Positions 1 through 6,596 are shown, counted from the stretch's first letter. The stretch is DNA of 6,862 nt from Flavobacteriales bacterium UBA1995 (GCA_002336475.1 DDCX01000026.1:1-6862), one strand, 5' to 3'. Notes: a model not told the origin generated them from the letters alone. Program-made: numbers and translations.

Positions 1-18
1 CCTTTCGTGGACTGGTGA

Positions 19-46
19 TTTGGCTTTAAGGAAACCCCTATTTTTG
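19..46 (+). promoter_or_regulatory. Putative Bacteroidota-type promoter of ndk
   Basis: TATTTTTG at 39-46 is an exact match to the TAnnTTTG -7 element used by the primary sigma factor of Bacteroidota. TTTG at 19-22 fits the -33 element, although the 16-bp gap is a little shorter than the usual 17-23. Transcription would start near 52-54, leaving a leader of about 25 nt before the ATG at 79. A weak purine patch AGAAGA (71-76) precedes the start. This is inferred from motif and position only. Confidence 0.6.
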
Positions 47-78
47 CACGGCGAAACTCCACTTTACATTAGAAGACC

Positions 79-498
79 ATGGCCACAAACCGCACCTTCA
101 CCATGATCAAGCCGGACGCTACCGGCGCTGGACACACCGGCAAGATCATTGACCGCATCATCGAGAACGGATTCACCATCAAGGCGATGAAGTGGACCCA
201 ATTGACCCTCGCCGAAGCGCAAGCCTTTTACGCCGTGCACAGCGAGCGTCCCTTTTTTGGTGAGCTCACCGAGTACATGAGCAGCGGCCCCATTGTGGCA
301 GCCATCCTTGAGAAGGACAATGCCATGGCGGATTTCCGCACCCTTATTGGTGCCACCAACCCTGCAGAGGCTGCGCCAGGAACCATCCGCGCAGATTTCG
401 CAGAGAGCATTGCAGCCAATGCAGTGCATGGAAGCGACAGCGACGAGAACGCCGCCATCGAAGGCAGTTTCTACTTCAGCGAGCGAGAACTCGCCTGA
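79..498 (+). CDS. ndk: Nucleoside diphosphate kinase
   Basis: Ndk is a cytoplasmic enzyme that moves the gamma-phosphate of ATP to other (d)NDPs through a phospho-histidine intermediate, balancing nucleotide pools for DNA, RNA and lipid synthesis. The 139-aa product has the normal length and is a single NDK domain. It opens with the family hallmark [10 protein letters not shown] (residues 5-14), and K11 is the conserved lysine that contacts phosphate. The active-site signature NAVHGSDS spans 114-121, with H117 as the phosphorylated histidine. The RP pair (57-58) and the loop with PGTIRADF (100-107) are also typical. The ATG at 79 gives the canonical N-terminus and lies about 30 nt below an exact TAnnTTTG element. 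The gene appears monocistronic: icd follows on the same strand after 111 bp but has its own promoter-like sequence. Nothing is unusual or broken. Identification rests on the motifs and full-length agreement. Confidence 0.97.
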   Translation: MATNRTFTMIKPDATGAGHTGKIIDRIIENGFTIKAMKWTQLTLAEAQAFYAVHSERPFFGELTEYMSSGPIVAAILEKDNAMADFRTLIGATNPAEAAPGTIRADFAESIAANAVHGSDSDENAAIEGSFYFSERELA

Positions 499-506
499 TT
501 GCCTCT

Positions 507-520
507 ACCGCCCAAGCGGT
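507..520 (+). other. Small hairpin after ndk
   Basis: ACCGC (507-511) and GCGGT (516-520) can pair around a CCAA loop, 9 nt after the ndk stop codon. There is no T-run after it, so it is not a classic intrinsic terminator. It may mark or stabilise the 3' end of the ndk transcript, alone or with the hairpin at 541-557. Confidence 0.35.
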
Positions 521-535
521 GTATTCAGGACACGA

Positions 536-568
536 TTTGACCGACCCCTCGGGTCGGCAGTACTTTCG
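536..568 (+). promoter_or_regulatory. Putative icd promoter enclosing an inverted repeat
   Basis: TTTG at 536-539 and TACTTTCG at 561-568 (one mismatch to TAnnTTTG) are 21 bp apart, inside the spacing range of Bacteroidota promoters, and lie 42 nt above the icd ATG. The spacer contains a perfect 7-bp inverted repeat, CCGACCC (541-547) / GGGTCGG (551-557), with a 3-nt loop. In RNA this repeat could be the 3' hairpin of ndk; in DNA it sits where an operator would lie. It has no T-tract, so termination would be weak. Both readings are inference. Confidence 0.45.
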
Positions 569-609
569 CGCCCCGTCCGTTCTACACCAAGGCTGGACTA
601 CTATATAGA

Positions 610-1842
610 ATGAACATGGAAAAGATCAAGGTTCACAACCCAGTCGTCGAGCTCGACGGCGATGAGATGACCCGCATCATCTGGCAATTCATCAAGGATC
701 GCCTCATCCTCCCATACCTCGACATCGAGCTGCTCTATTACGACCTGGGCATCGAGAAGCGTGATGAGACCAACGACCAGATCACGGTGGACGCTGCAGA
801 AGCCATCAAGAAGCACAGCGTCGGCATCAAGTGTGCGACCATTACGCCCGACGAGCAGCGCGTGGAGGAGTTTGACCTCAAGAAGATGTGGCGCAGCCCC
901 AACGGCACGCTCCGCAACATCATCGGGGGCACTGTTTTCCGCGAGCCCATCATCATGAAGAATGTCCCACGCCTGGTGCCGGGTTGGACGCAGCCGATTT
1001 GCATCGGGCGTCACGCTTTTGGCGACCAGTACAAGGCCACCGATGCGGTAATCAAAGAGAAGGGCAAGCTGACCATGACCTTCACACCAGAGGGCGGAGG
1101 AGAAGCCACAGAATGGGAGGTCTACAACTTTGAAGGTGGTGGTGTGGCCATGAGCATGTACAACACCGATGAGAGCATTTACGGTTTTGCACGCAGCTGT
1201 ATGAACCAGGCTATTTCCAAAGGCTGGCCATTGTACCTCTCTACGAAGAACACCATCCTCAAGGCCTATGACGGCCGCTTCAAGGACATCTTCCAGGAGG
1301 TGTTCGATGCGGAGTTTAAAGACAAGTTTGAGGCAGCGGGCATCACCTATGAGCACCGATTGATCGACGACATGGTCGCTGCGGCCATGAAGTGGAACGG
1401 TGGTTTTGTCTGGGCGTGCAAGAACTACGATGGCGATGTCCAGTCGGACACTGTGGCACAGGGCTTTGGCTCTCTTGGCTTGATGACCTCTACGCTCGTC
1501 ACACCTGATGGCAAGACCATGGAAGCCGAGGCGGCGCATGGAACGGTGACCCGTCACTACCGCCAGCACCAGCAAGGCAAGAAGACCTCGACCAACCCCA
1601 TCGCGAGCATCTTCGCATGGACCCGGGGACTCGACTTCCGAGGCAAACTCGACGGCAACGACGCGTTGCGCACGTTTGCCCAGACCTTGGAGCAGGTGTG
1701 CATCGATGTGGTGGAGAGCGGCCGCATGACCAAGGACCTCGCTTTGCTCATCCATGGCAAGGACATGACGGAGGCACATTGGCTGACCACCGAGCAATTC
1801 CTCGATGCCATCGATGGGGACCTCAAGTCACGGATGGTCTGA
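610..1842 (+). CDS. icd: NADP-dependent isocitrate dehydrogenase, eukaryote-like homodimeric type
   Basis: This enzyme oxidatively decarboxylates isocitrate to 2-oxoglutarate with NADP+ in the TCA cycle, supplying NADPH and the carbon skeleton for glutamate. The 410-aa protein resembles the roughly 410-aa homodimeric NADP-IDH of eukaryotes (IDH1/IDH2 class), not the E. coli class or the approximately 740-aa monomeric class. Visible active-site residues, by alignment with human IDH1 from memory, are S96, R102 and R111 ([17 protein letters not shown], 96-112), R134 and Y141 (GRHAFGDQY), K213 (STKNT), and metal ligands D253, D276 and D280 ([12 protein letters not shown]). The [11 protein letters not shown] segment (308-318), with R315 and H316, is the NADP-binding signature of this class, so NADP is expected. 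Two in-frame ATGs (610 and 616) could start translation; 610 is given, and either leaves all motifs intact. The leader is AT-rich (TATATAGA) with no clear Shine-Dalgarno. A strong terminator follows 18 nt after the stop. No serine regulated by an AceK-type kinase can be inferred here. Confidence 0.96.
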   Translation: MNMEKIKVHNPVVELDGDEMTRIIWQFIKDRLILPYLDIELLYYDLGIEKRDETNDQITVDAAEAIKKHSVGIKCATITPDEQRVEEFDLKKMWRSPNGTLRNIIGGTVFREPIIMKNVPRLVPGWTQPICIGRHAFGDQYKATDAVIKEKGKLTMTFTPEGGGEATEWEVYNFEGGGVAMSMYNTDESIYGFARSCMNQAISKGWPLYLSTKNTILKAYDGRFKDIFQEVFDAEFKDKFEAAGITYEHRLIDDMVAAAMKWNGGFVWACKNYDGDVQSDTVAQGFGSLGLMTSTLVTPDGKTMEAEAAHGTVTRHYRQHQQGKKTSTNPIASIFAWTRGLDFRGKLDGNDALRTFAQTLEQVCIDVVESGRMTKDLALLIHGKDMTEAHWLTTEQFLDAIDGDLKSRMV

Positions 1843-1860
1843 CTTTGCCGGACTTACGGA

Positions 1861-1896
1861 GACATAAAAAAGGGCCCTCGGGCCCTTTTTTATGTC
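1861..1896. terminator. Bidirectional intrinsic terminator between icd and the convergent HPt gene
   Basis: A perfect 17-bp inverted repeat spans 1861-1877 and 1880-1896 around a 2-nt TC centre. The GC core is GGGCCC/GGGCCC, flanked by six A on the left (1866-1871) and six T on the right (1886-1891). Each strand therefore reads as a GC stem followed by a six-U tract, the hallmark of a bidirectional rho-independent terminator. It serves icd on the plus strand and the sensor operon on the minus strand. The TAA stop of the HPt-like gene (1890-1892) lies inside the right arm. Confidence 0.95.
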
Positions 1897-2216
1897 AACG
1901 CTTTAAGCGCGGTGAGTAGGGTTTTGAATTCGGGCTCAATGGCTTTCCAATGCTCCAATAAGTCTGCTGATTCCAAGGCCATGAGCTGTGTGTCCAAGGT
2001 GACGGTACCCCACTGTTGCAGGGAGGGACTCAATGCATGCCTGACGTCTGAGACCACCTCCATGTCACCGGCATCCGAAGCCGCTTTTAGCTTGTCGAAG
2101 CCTTCGCTAAAAGTGCGAACATTCACCGCCACAAACTCTCGCCACTCCTCGGGGAATTCTCCCATAATGGACTTGAAGTAGGCGGGGTTGAATTCAGCTG
2201 AGGTGGTGCTGTTCAT
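1890..2216 (-). CDS. HPt-like phosphotransfer protein with divergent His motif
   Basis: This is a small, soluble, mostly helical 108-aa protein with no signal peptide or membrane segment. Its length and helical character fit a stand-alone histidine phosphotransfer (HPt) domain, which relays phosphate between the receiver of a hybrid kinase and a final response regulator. The candidate phospho-acceptor is H60 in RHALSPSLQQWG (59-70). The H-x-L core, S65 and the closing G70 agree with the HPt pattern HxLKGSSxxLG, but the usual Lys-Gly after the leucine is Ser-Pro (S63, P64). The start ATG overlaps the last 23 bp of the hybrid kinase gene, so translation is probably coupled; this location straight after a kinase ending in a receiver is the strongest support for the call. 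The gene is last in the operon, and its TAA lies in the shared terminator. The alternative is a helical regulatory protein that has lost or changed phosphotransfer. The family call is an inference from motif plus context. Confidence 0.72.
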   Translation of the reverse strand: MNSTTSAEFNPAYFKSIMGEFPEEWREFVAVNVRTFSEGFDKLKAASDAGDMEVVSDVRHALSPSLQQWGTVTLDTQLMALESADLLEHWKAIEPEFKTLLTALKALT

Positions 2217-4854
2217 CTTTCAAATGGTCGTTTAAAAATGTCTCCAGCTGATGGGGCGTCAGTGGCTTGGTCAAAACACCTGCAAATCCGTTGCGCATGA
2301 AACGGCTGGACTCATCTCCACCGGCATGGGCGGTAAAGGCGTAAGTGGGGGTGTTGTTGTCAAATGCATCATGTTTGAGCAGCGCCTTGTATGTTTCTAC
2401 GCCATCCATTTCTGGCATTTGGATGTCCATGAGGACCAAGTCAAAGGAGCCCTGGGCGCACTGTTCGATCGCCTCCATACCCGAAGAAGCCAAGTGCAAG
2501 TCAATTCCAAGGGGCCGTGACATGGCCTTCATGACCATTTGATTCGGCGCCATATCCTCGACATAGAGCATTTTTAAGCCGCGAATATGGGGGCTTCGGG
2601 TGTCGTTTGAAGCCGCTTGTATTGGTGTATCCACCACAGGGAAGGACACGCTAAACTGGAAAGTGGAGCCTTTGTTAAGCTCACTTTTGATCTCGAGTTT
2701 GCTGCCCATGAGATCGAGCAGTTTGGAGACGATGCCGAGTCCCAAGCCTGTTCCGCCAAAACGTCGCGTAATGCCTGAATGGGCCTGCTCAAAAGCGTTG
2801 AGCACTTTTTCTTGGTTTTCCTCCGATATCCCGATGCCCGTATCTGTGACCGTCCAGAGCATGTTGAAATCGGTTCCTTTCAACCCGCCCTTGATTGTCA
2901 ACTTGACTTCGCCCGTCTCGGTGAATTTGAACGCGTTGGACAGTAGGTTTTGCAACACTTGATTCAGTCGGACTCTGTCGGCCAATACGACGATGCCCTC
3001 GCACCCTTCTGATTCCTTTGAGAAGGTGACATCCTTTAATTGTTCGGTGGTGTCGACCCGTTTCAGCCCATGGATGAATTCTCCGATGTTGACTTCTGTA
3101 GGGCTGAGTTCTAGGCGCTTTGCACTGGCTTTGGAGAAGTCTAGAATGTCGTTGACCAAATCGAGCAAGTGTCGAGAGGAAGAGCGGATGTTGGCGCTGA
3201 AATCTGGGATTTCACTGGTCCGGTCAGATTGATTCAGCAATTCTGCCAATACGATGATGCTGTGCAAAGGCGTGCGGATTTCGTGGCTGATGGTGGCCAG
3301 GAATTCGTCTTTTGTCTTTAGGGCCTGTTCCAATTGCGCTTGTGCGGCTTTGAGCTGTGAGACTTCAAAACCATAGGTCAAGAGATAGGAAGTGGGGGTG
3401 TCTGACCCCAAGGTGATGATATAGCGCCCAATGAGAAAGACCCGCGGCTTGTTCTGGTGTCGGAAGGTGTATTCGAGGGGCTGGATGTTTTCACCTTCCC
3501 AAATGCGTTGGTCCAGTTCGGCCGATTCTTCGACCCATTCGGTTTCAAACACTTCGCTTTCGGTGCGGCCAATCATGTCTTCTCGGGATTTTCCGAGTAC
3601 TTCTTGGGCCCGATTGTTGACGAAGGTGTACTTGAGATCGCGCTTCTTGAGGCTGATCATCAAGGGCAAACCATTCAATACTTCAGAATTGAGCTCGCGC
3701 TGATGTTCCAAATCTTGCGCCAGTTGCTTGGACTGTGTGATGTCCCGGATAAAACTGGAGAAAATCTCCTCGTTTCCAATGCGCACTGAAGTGATGTAGA
3801 GCTCGATGTCGAACTCCTCGCCATTGCGGCGCATTGCCGTGGTTTCAAAGCTTTTGTTTATCACAGGGCCTTGGCCTGTGGCATGGTATTTCGCCATCCC
3901 CTCGTTGTGTCCATGGCGGTGCACTTTGGGAATAATGAGTGCGGTTAGCGACTGACCAATGGCTTCTTCGCGGCTCCATCCGAAAATCATCTCGGCTTTG
4001 CGGTTCCATTCGACAATGAGCGATTCTCCATTGGCGATGACCATGGCGTCCAGTGCAGATTCAATGACACTTCCAAAAAGATTGCGGCTGTCTTGTAACT
4101 CGTCGAGGGTTTTCCGCAGGTCTTTCGTTTGTCGCTTGATTTCATTTTCCATGCCTTTGGTCAAGGTCATGTTGGTGTTGCGCTGTTCGAGAAGTCCGGA
4201 CCGAAGCCCTTCGAGAGCGAGGTTCAATGAACGCAGTTCTCGAATTTTGGAGTTGTTCTCAACGGGTTTTTTCAACTCGCCTTGGCGAATGAGTTCTGCT
4301 ACTTTCTGCACTGCATTTAAGGGCCGGGAAACCCTGGCGATGAGGAAGAAGTACATGAGGGTGACTGCCAGCAGCACCAAGCCCAAGGCGATTTGCAAAG
4401 GGAAGTTTAGGCGTGCGAGTTCGCTGTCTATGAAGGCTTCTGAGCCCATCACGACCACCTGTCCTTTGAAGGTGCCACCGTCAAACGGTGCCATGACCAA
4501 GAGGGGGTTGTCCTTTGCCGCTTCGAGCGTGGCTTCCGTTACATTGGGGGGGTTGGAGGCCACCAATGAAGACATCCCGCCAGACTCCAAGATCAATGCG
4601 GCAAATTCTAGGCTCGGTCTGTCGCTGGCACCTTGGAAGATTTCGTTCAGATTGCTCCAGTCATCGTACTGGCCTGCAACGCTGATGTTGTCGGCCATCA
4701 CCTTGACGACTTCACCGAGTTCCGCAAGTTGAAACTCCCTCAAGGTCCTGGCTTGCTGACGCGGAATGTAGAAGCCCACCGTAAAAGTGAGCAGCAGGCC
4801 CATCAGCATGAAGGGCCCCCAAATCCGAGCAATCAGGGAATTTAGAAAGGTCAT
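2194..4854 (-). CDS. Membrane hybrid histidine kinase (sensor-HAMP-PAS-PAS-HisKA-HATPase-REC)
   Basis: This is an 886-aa inner-membrane sensor kinase with a fused receiver. The domains in order are: membrane segment 1 (about 11-30); a periplasmic sensor of about 120 aa (31-150), beginning with a long helix and then a strand-rich part that may be a Cache/PAS-like fold; membrane segment 2 (about 153-173); HAMP (about 174-226); coiled coil (about 226-258); PAS1 (about 258-375, ending in the typical FIRDITQSK); PAS2 (about 385-500); HisKA with phospho-acceptor H524 in ISHEIRTPLH; and HATPase with N box (N636, N640), G1 DTGIGI (671-676), F688 and G2 GGTGLGLG (700-707). The receiver (about 758-878) has acidic pair E766/D767, phospho-acceptor D810 in LMDIQMPEMDG, T841 and K863. 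All catalytic residues are present, so it should be active. E525 and T528 after the His also permit phosphatase activity. It has no output domain and probably passes phosphate to the HPt-like protein. Its ATG overlaps the stop of the binding-protein gene as ATGA (4851-4854). The ligand is unknown. Confidence 0.95.
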   Translation of the reverse strand: MTFLNSLIARIWGPFMLMGLLLTFTVGFYIPRQQARTLREFQLAELGEVVKVMADNISVAGQYDDWSNLNEIFQGASDRPSLEFAALILESGGMSSLVASNPPNVTEATLEAAKDNPLLVMAPFDGGTFKGQVVVMGSEAFIDSELARLNFPLQIALGLVLLAVTLMYFFLIARVSRPLNAVQKVAELIRQGELKKPVENNSKIRELRSLNLALEGLRSGLLEQRNTNMTLTKGMENEIKRQTKDLRKTLDELQDSRNLFGSVIESALDAMVIANGESLIVEWNRKAEMIFGWSREEAIGQSLTALIIPKVHRHGHNEGMAKYHATGQGPVINKSFETTAMRRNGEEFDIELYITSVRIGNEEIFSSFIRDITQSKQLAQDLEHQRELNSEVLNGLPLMISLKKRDLKYTFVNNRAQEVLGKSREDMIGRTESEVFETEWVEESAELDQRIWEGENIQPLEYTFRHQNKPRVFLIGRYIITLGSDTPTSYLLTYGFEVSQLKAAQAQLEQALKTKDEFLATISHEIRTPLHSIIVLAELLNQSDRTSEIPDFSANIRSSSRHLLDLVNDILDFSKASAKRLELSPTEVNIGEFIHGLKRVDTTEQLKDVTFSKESEGCEGIVVLADRVRLNQVLQNLLSNAFKFTETGEVKLTIKGGLKGTDFNMLWTVTDTGIGISEENQEKVLNAFEQAHSGITRRFGGTGLGLGIVSKLLDLMGSKLEIKSELNKGSTFQFSVSFPVVDTPIQAASNDTRSPHIRGLKMLYVEDMAPNQMVMKAMSRPLGIDLHLASSGMEAIEQCAQGSFDLVLMDIQMPEMDGVETYKALLKHDAFDNNTPTYAFTAHAGGDESSRFMRNGFAGVLTKPLTPHQLETFLNDHLKDEQHHLS

Positions 4855-5264
4855 TTCACCTCGATCACCAGTTCAGCAGGAGCTGCAGTATCGTAGAGAA
4901 TGCCTATCGCGCCAGGGTGTTCTTGAACGTAGGTGACGACTTCTGATTCGTCTTTCAAGAAAACAGGAGCATTCGCTCTGCCCTGAAATACAAGGGAAAG
5001 CCAGTGTTTTTGGAATTCAAAGCCATCTGAATCCAATGCCCATTGTGCCGTCAGCTCAAACCCTTTGGAATTGCTTGAGGTCAAAACAACGGTGACGGGA
5101 TTTTGATTGTTCCAAATCGATTTGTTCCCGCGGAAGACGCTTTGAAGTGCCTCGTCTGACATCTTGGTTGTGCCCAAATCTTTGCCAATAGGCGTTCCTG
5201 ACTGCCCCAGTGAAACCATGGACAGCCCGAGTAGCAATATTGCAAGTAGCGTTTTGTATTCCAT
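4851..5264 (-). CDS. Small secreted PstS-like (PBP-fold fragment) protein
   Basis: This is a 137-aa exported protein with signal peptide MEYKTLLAILLLGLSMVSLG, cleaved near residue 20. The remaining roughly 117 residues resemble one part of a phosphate-type periplasmic binding protein: MSDEALQSVFRGNKSIW (35-51) matches the 'L..IF.GK...W' segment, and FQGRANAP (93-100), SEVVTYVQEHPGAIGILY (107-124) match the 'F.GKG.PP ... EV...V...PGAIGYV' segment of PstS relatives. At this length it cannot be a full two-lobed PstS (about 250-350 aa), and the usual ligand-holding SGT motif is not clear; TSSNSKGFE lies in its place. The open frame extends to an ATG at 5303, but the ATG at 5264 is chosen: it gives a proper signal peptide and overlaps the porin stop as TGATG. 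Being between a porin and a sensor kinase suggests a periplasmic ligand-sensing or accessory role. No permease or ATPase is nearby, so transport is unlikely. Ligand unknown. Confidence 0.82.
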   Translation of the reverse strand: MEYKTLLAILLLGLSMVSLGQSGTPIGKDLGTTKMSDEALQSVFRGNKSIWNNQNPVTVVLTSSNSKGFELTAQWALDSDGFEFQKHWLSLVFQGRANAPVFLKDESEVVTYVQEHPGAIGILYDTAAPAELVIEVK

Positions 5265-6397
5265 CAATACAGGCAATAGGCTATGCGCAACTTGATTTCC
5301 CATTTGTCATCGGCGGGAACCTCATACCCAGCCAGGCCGGTATAGCGCTCAAACTGCACTTGACTCCTTACCAATGCGCTGAAATCATGGCTCCATCCGA
5401 AACCAAACTTGGTGAGTTTATTGGACTTTAAGTGGAGGTCTGCTTCTGACACATTGGAAATGTCTAACAAGCCATAGATCCGGTCCAACTTGCTGACTTT
5501 CCTGCCTGCATAGGCATAAAAGGTGGTATTGTCTGATCTTCCTAAGCTGTCCAGCACCGAAACCAAGTCGGGGTCATTGGTGTCACTCAGGCTGTTGCGG
5601 TTCCATGTGGTTTCAAGCAGTGTTTCCCATTTCCCACGGTTCCGGTAAAAGCTGAAGCAGTAGAGTTCGAAATTGAGGTCAACGGGGTACCAATTGGCAT
5701 CGCCCATGGTGTAATGGAAAGTGCTCGAATGTCCCGAGTGGGAGCCTGTCGAGTTTTCTTTGATCAGGTCCCGATATGCACTCAGCCCTATCCTCATGCC
5801 TTCTTTTGGCTTGATGTGAACGGCTGCGGTGAGGGACTTTTGAAGGGACCCGTCTGAGATGTCAGTGGAGCTCATGCCATTGCCAATCACGAGGTCGTAC
5901 CCCAGGTTGATGCCTCCGATGTTTTGGCCCTGCAGTCGCAGGCCGAGGGTATGAATGGGTATGGCTGTTCCAAAGGACCGCGGTCGGTCTATGGTTGGGA
6001 AGAACAGCCTGCCGTGGTGGTAGACATCGTTCCAATAATTGACGGGCGTATGCATCTTTCCCACGATAATGGACAGCCACTCGCGGTGTTGATATTTGAG
6101 CCGGGCACGTTCAATGCTCACCTTAAACCCTGAACTGCTGTGCCCCATCCCACCTGTTGGAGCTACAACCGTCTCACTCAGAAAGGAGATCCGTGGGGTG
6201 ATTTTGCTGACTACAAAGAAATCGTGCTCACCCAAGCTGAAATCGCTCTGCCAATCGTTCTCAATGATTTCCGCAGTCGAGGTGAGGTGGCCGAACATCT
6301 GGAACTGGGTCACAGGTTCTTGTGCCTGCAAATGAGCCCCGTTGAACAGCAGCATGCCCATAAAGGCTGCGCAAAGCGAAATAGCGCCTCTTATCAT
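5264..6397 (-). CDS. Porin-like outer-membrane beta-barrel protein
   Basis: This is a 377-aa exported protein, probably forming a channel in the outer membrane. The signal peptide MIRGAISLCAAFMGMLLFNG has R3, a hydrophobic core and likely cleavage at LQA/Q (after 25). The mature part alternates polar and hydrophobic residues in strands of barrel type and is rich in aromatic and Gly residues. Recognisable porin-like stretches are ITPRISFLSETVV (66-78), VSIERARLKYQHREWLSIIVGKMHTPVNYW (93-122), and HTLGLRLQG (149-157). The C-terminus KLRIAYCLY ends in an aromatic residue, as in many barrels. A His/Ser-rich loop lies at 219-228 (SHSGHSSTFH). It is the first gene of a four-gene overlapping set; its TGA overlaps the next ATG by one base (TGATG). 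It has neither a TonB box nor a plug domain, so it is not a TonB-dependent receptor. Substrate is unknown; phosphate or another anion is only a guess from the PstS-like neighbour. Confidence 0.8.
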   Translation of the reverse strand: MIRGAISLCAAFMGMLLFNGAHLQAQEPVTQFQMFGHLTSTAEIIENDWQSDFSLGEHDFFVVSKITPRISFLSETVVAPTGGMGHSSSGFKVSIERARLKYQHREWLSIIVGKMHTPVNYWNDVYHHGRLFFPTIDRPRSFGTAIPIHTLGLRLQGQNIGGINLGYDLVIGNGMSSTDISDGSLQKSLTAAVHIKPKEGMRIGLSAYRDLIKENSTGSHSGHSSTFHYTMGDANWYPVDLNFELYCFSFYRNRGKWETLLETTWNRNSLSDTNDPDLVSVLDSLGRSDNTTFYAYAGRKVSKLDRIYGLLDISNVSEADLHLKSNKLTKFGFGWSHDFSALVRSQVQFERYTGLAGYEVPADDKWEIKLRIAYCLY

Positions 6398-6469
6398 ATC
6401 TTAAAAATACGACGTGATGGACGTGGGAATAATCTTGTTTTTGCTGAGGTATCAACGGTGGGCTGCTCA

Positions 6470-6519
6470 ATGTCAACTCAAGCAAGAAATTGTCTCTGTA
6501 ACACGTGCAAGGTTGACAT
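6470..6519. repeat. 8-bp inverted repeat upstream of the porin gene
   Basis: ATGTCAAC (6470-6477) and GTTGACAT (6512-6519) are perfect inverted copies separated by 34 bp, with a CACGTG palindrome (6502-6507) between them. The position, 73-122 bp above the porin start, would suit a dimeric regulator binding two half-sites or a DNA loop. No factor can be named, and chance is possible. Confidence 0.35.
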
Positions 6520-6529
6520 GGGTCGGGCT

Positions 6530-6568
6530 TGGCATGGCCTCGTTGAGGCATGGCCAGCGCCTGCAGGC
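6530..6568. repeat. Direct repeats GGCATGGCC and hairpins in the intergenic region
   Basis: GGCATGGCC occurs at 6531-6539 and again at 6547-6555. Between and around them GCCTC (6537-6541) pairs with GAGGC (6545-6549), and TGGC (6530-6533) with GCCA (6553-6556), giving an interrupted hairpin. The palindrome GCCTGCAGGC (6559-6568) follows. This could be a weak 3'-end structure of the desaturase-family transcript or a small dispersed repeat. Confidence 0.4.
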
Positions 6569-6596
6569 TCCTTGAAATCCCCCGATGACTGAGGAT

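Larger units (their letters stand above)
6398..6596 (-). promoter_or_regulatory. Upstream region of the porin-kinase operon with repeats
   Basis: These 199 bp carry no credible gene and presumably hold the operon promoter. TATTTTTA (minus strand, 6409-6402) is one base off TAnnTTTG, but is only 4 nt from the ATG, so it more likely forms the A/T-rich translation start region. A TTGACA box (6476-6471) has no good partner element. Possible regulator sites are the 8-bp inverted repeat ATGTCAAC (6470-6477) / GTTGACAT (6512-6519) and two GACGTG copies (6411-6416, 6420-6425) 9 bp apart. No convincing T-rich terminator for the upstream desaturase-family gene was seen; its stop is followed by a hairpin-forming stretch (6530-6556) without a T-run. 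Confidence 0.4.

Noticed and set aside
601..1797. 398-aa open frame antisense to icd
   Set aside because: It mirrors the whole icd gene, whose protein is clearly recognised. Long antisense frames are expected from biased codon use, and its translation shows no family motif.
3959..4732. 257-aa open frame on the plus strand inside the kinase gene
   Set aside because: It is opposite the recognised HAMP/PAS region; its translation is Ser/Arg-rich and without motifs, as expected of a shadow frame.
6448..6476. Sigma70-like TTGACA box followed 17 bp later by GATACC (minus strand)
   Set aside because: The -10 half matches TATAAT poorly and Bacteroidota use a different consensus, so I do not call it a promoter.
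6261..6551. 96-aa minus-strand frame covering the porin leader
   Set aside because: It overlaps the porin start in another frame and has no recognisable domain; the intergenic part contains repeats better explained as non-coding.
6140..6592. 150-aa plus-strand frame spanning the porin N-terminus and the intergenic region
   Set aside because: Most of it overlaps the porin signal peptide and first strands in antisense, its start is arbitrary, and the composition is unlike a protein.
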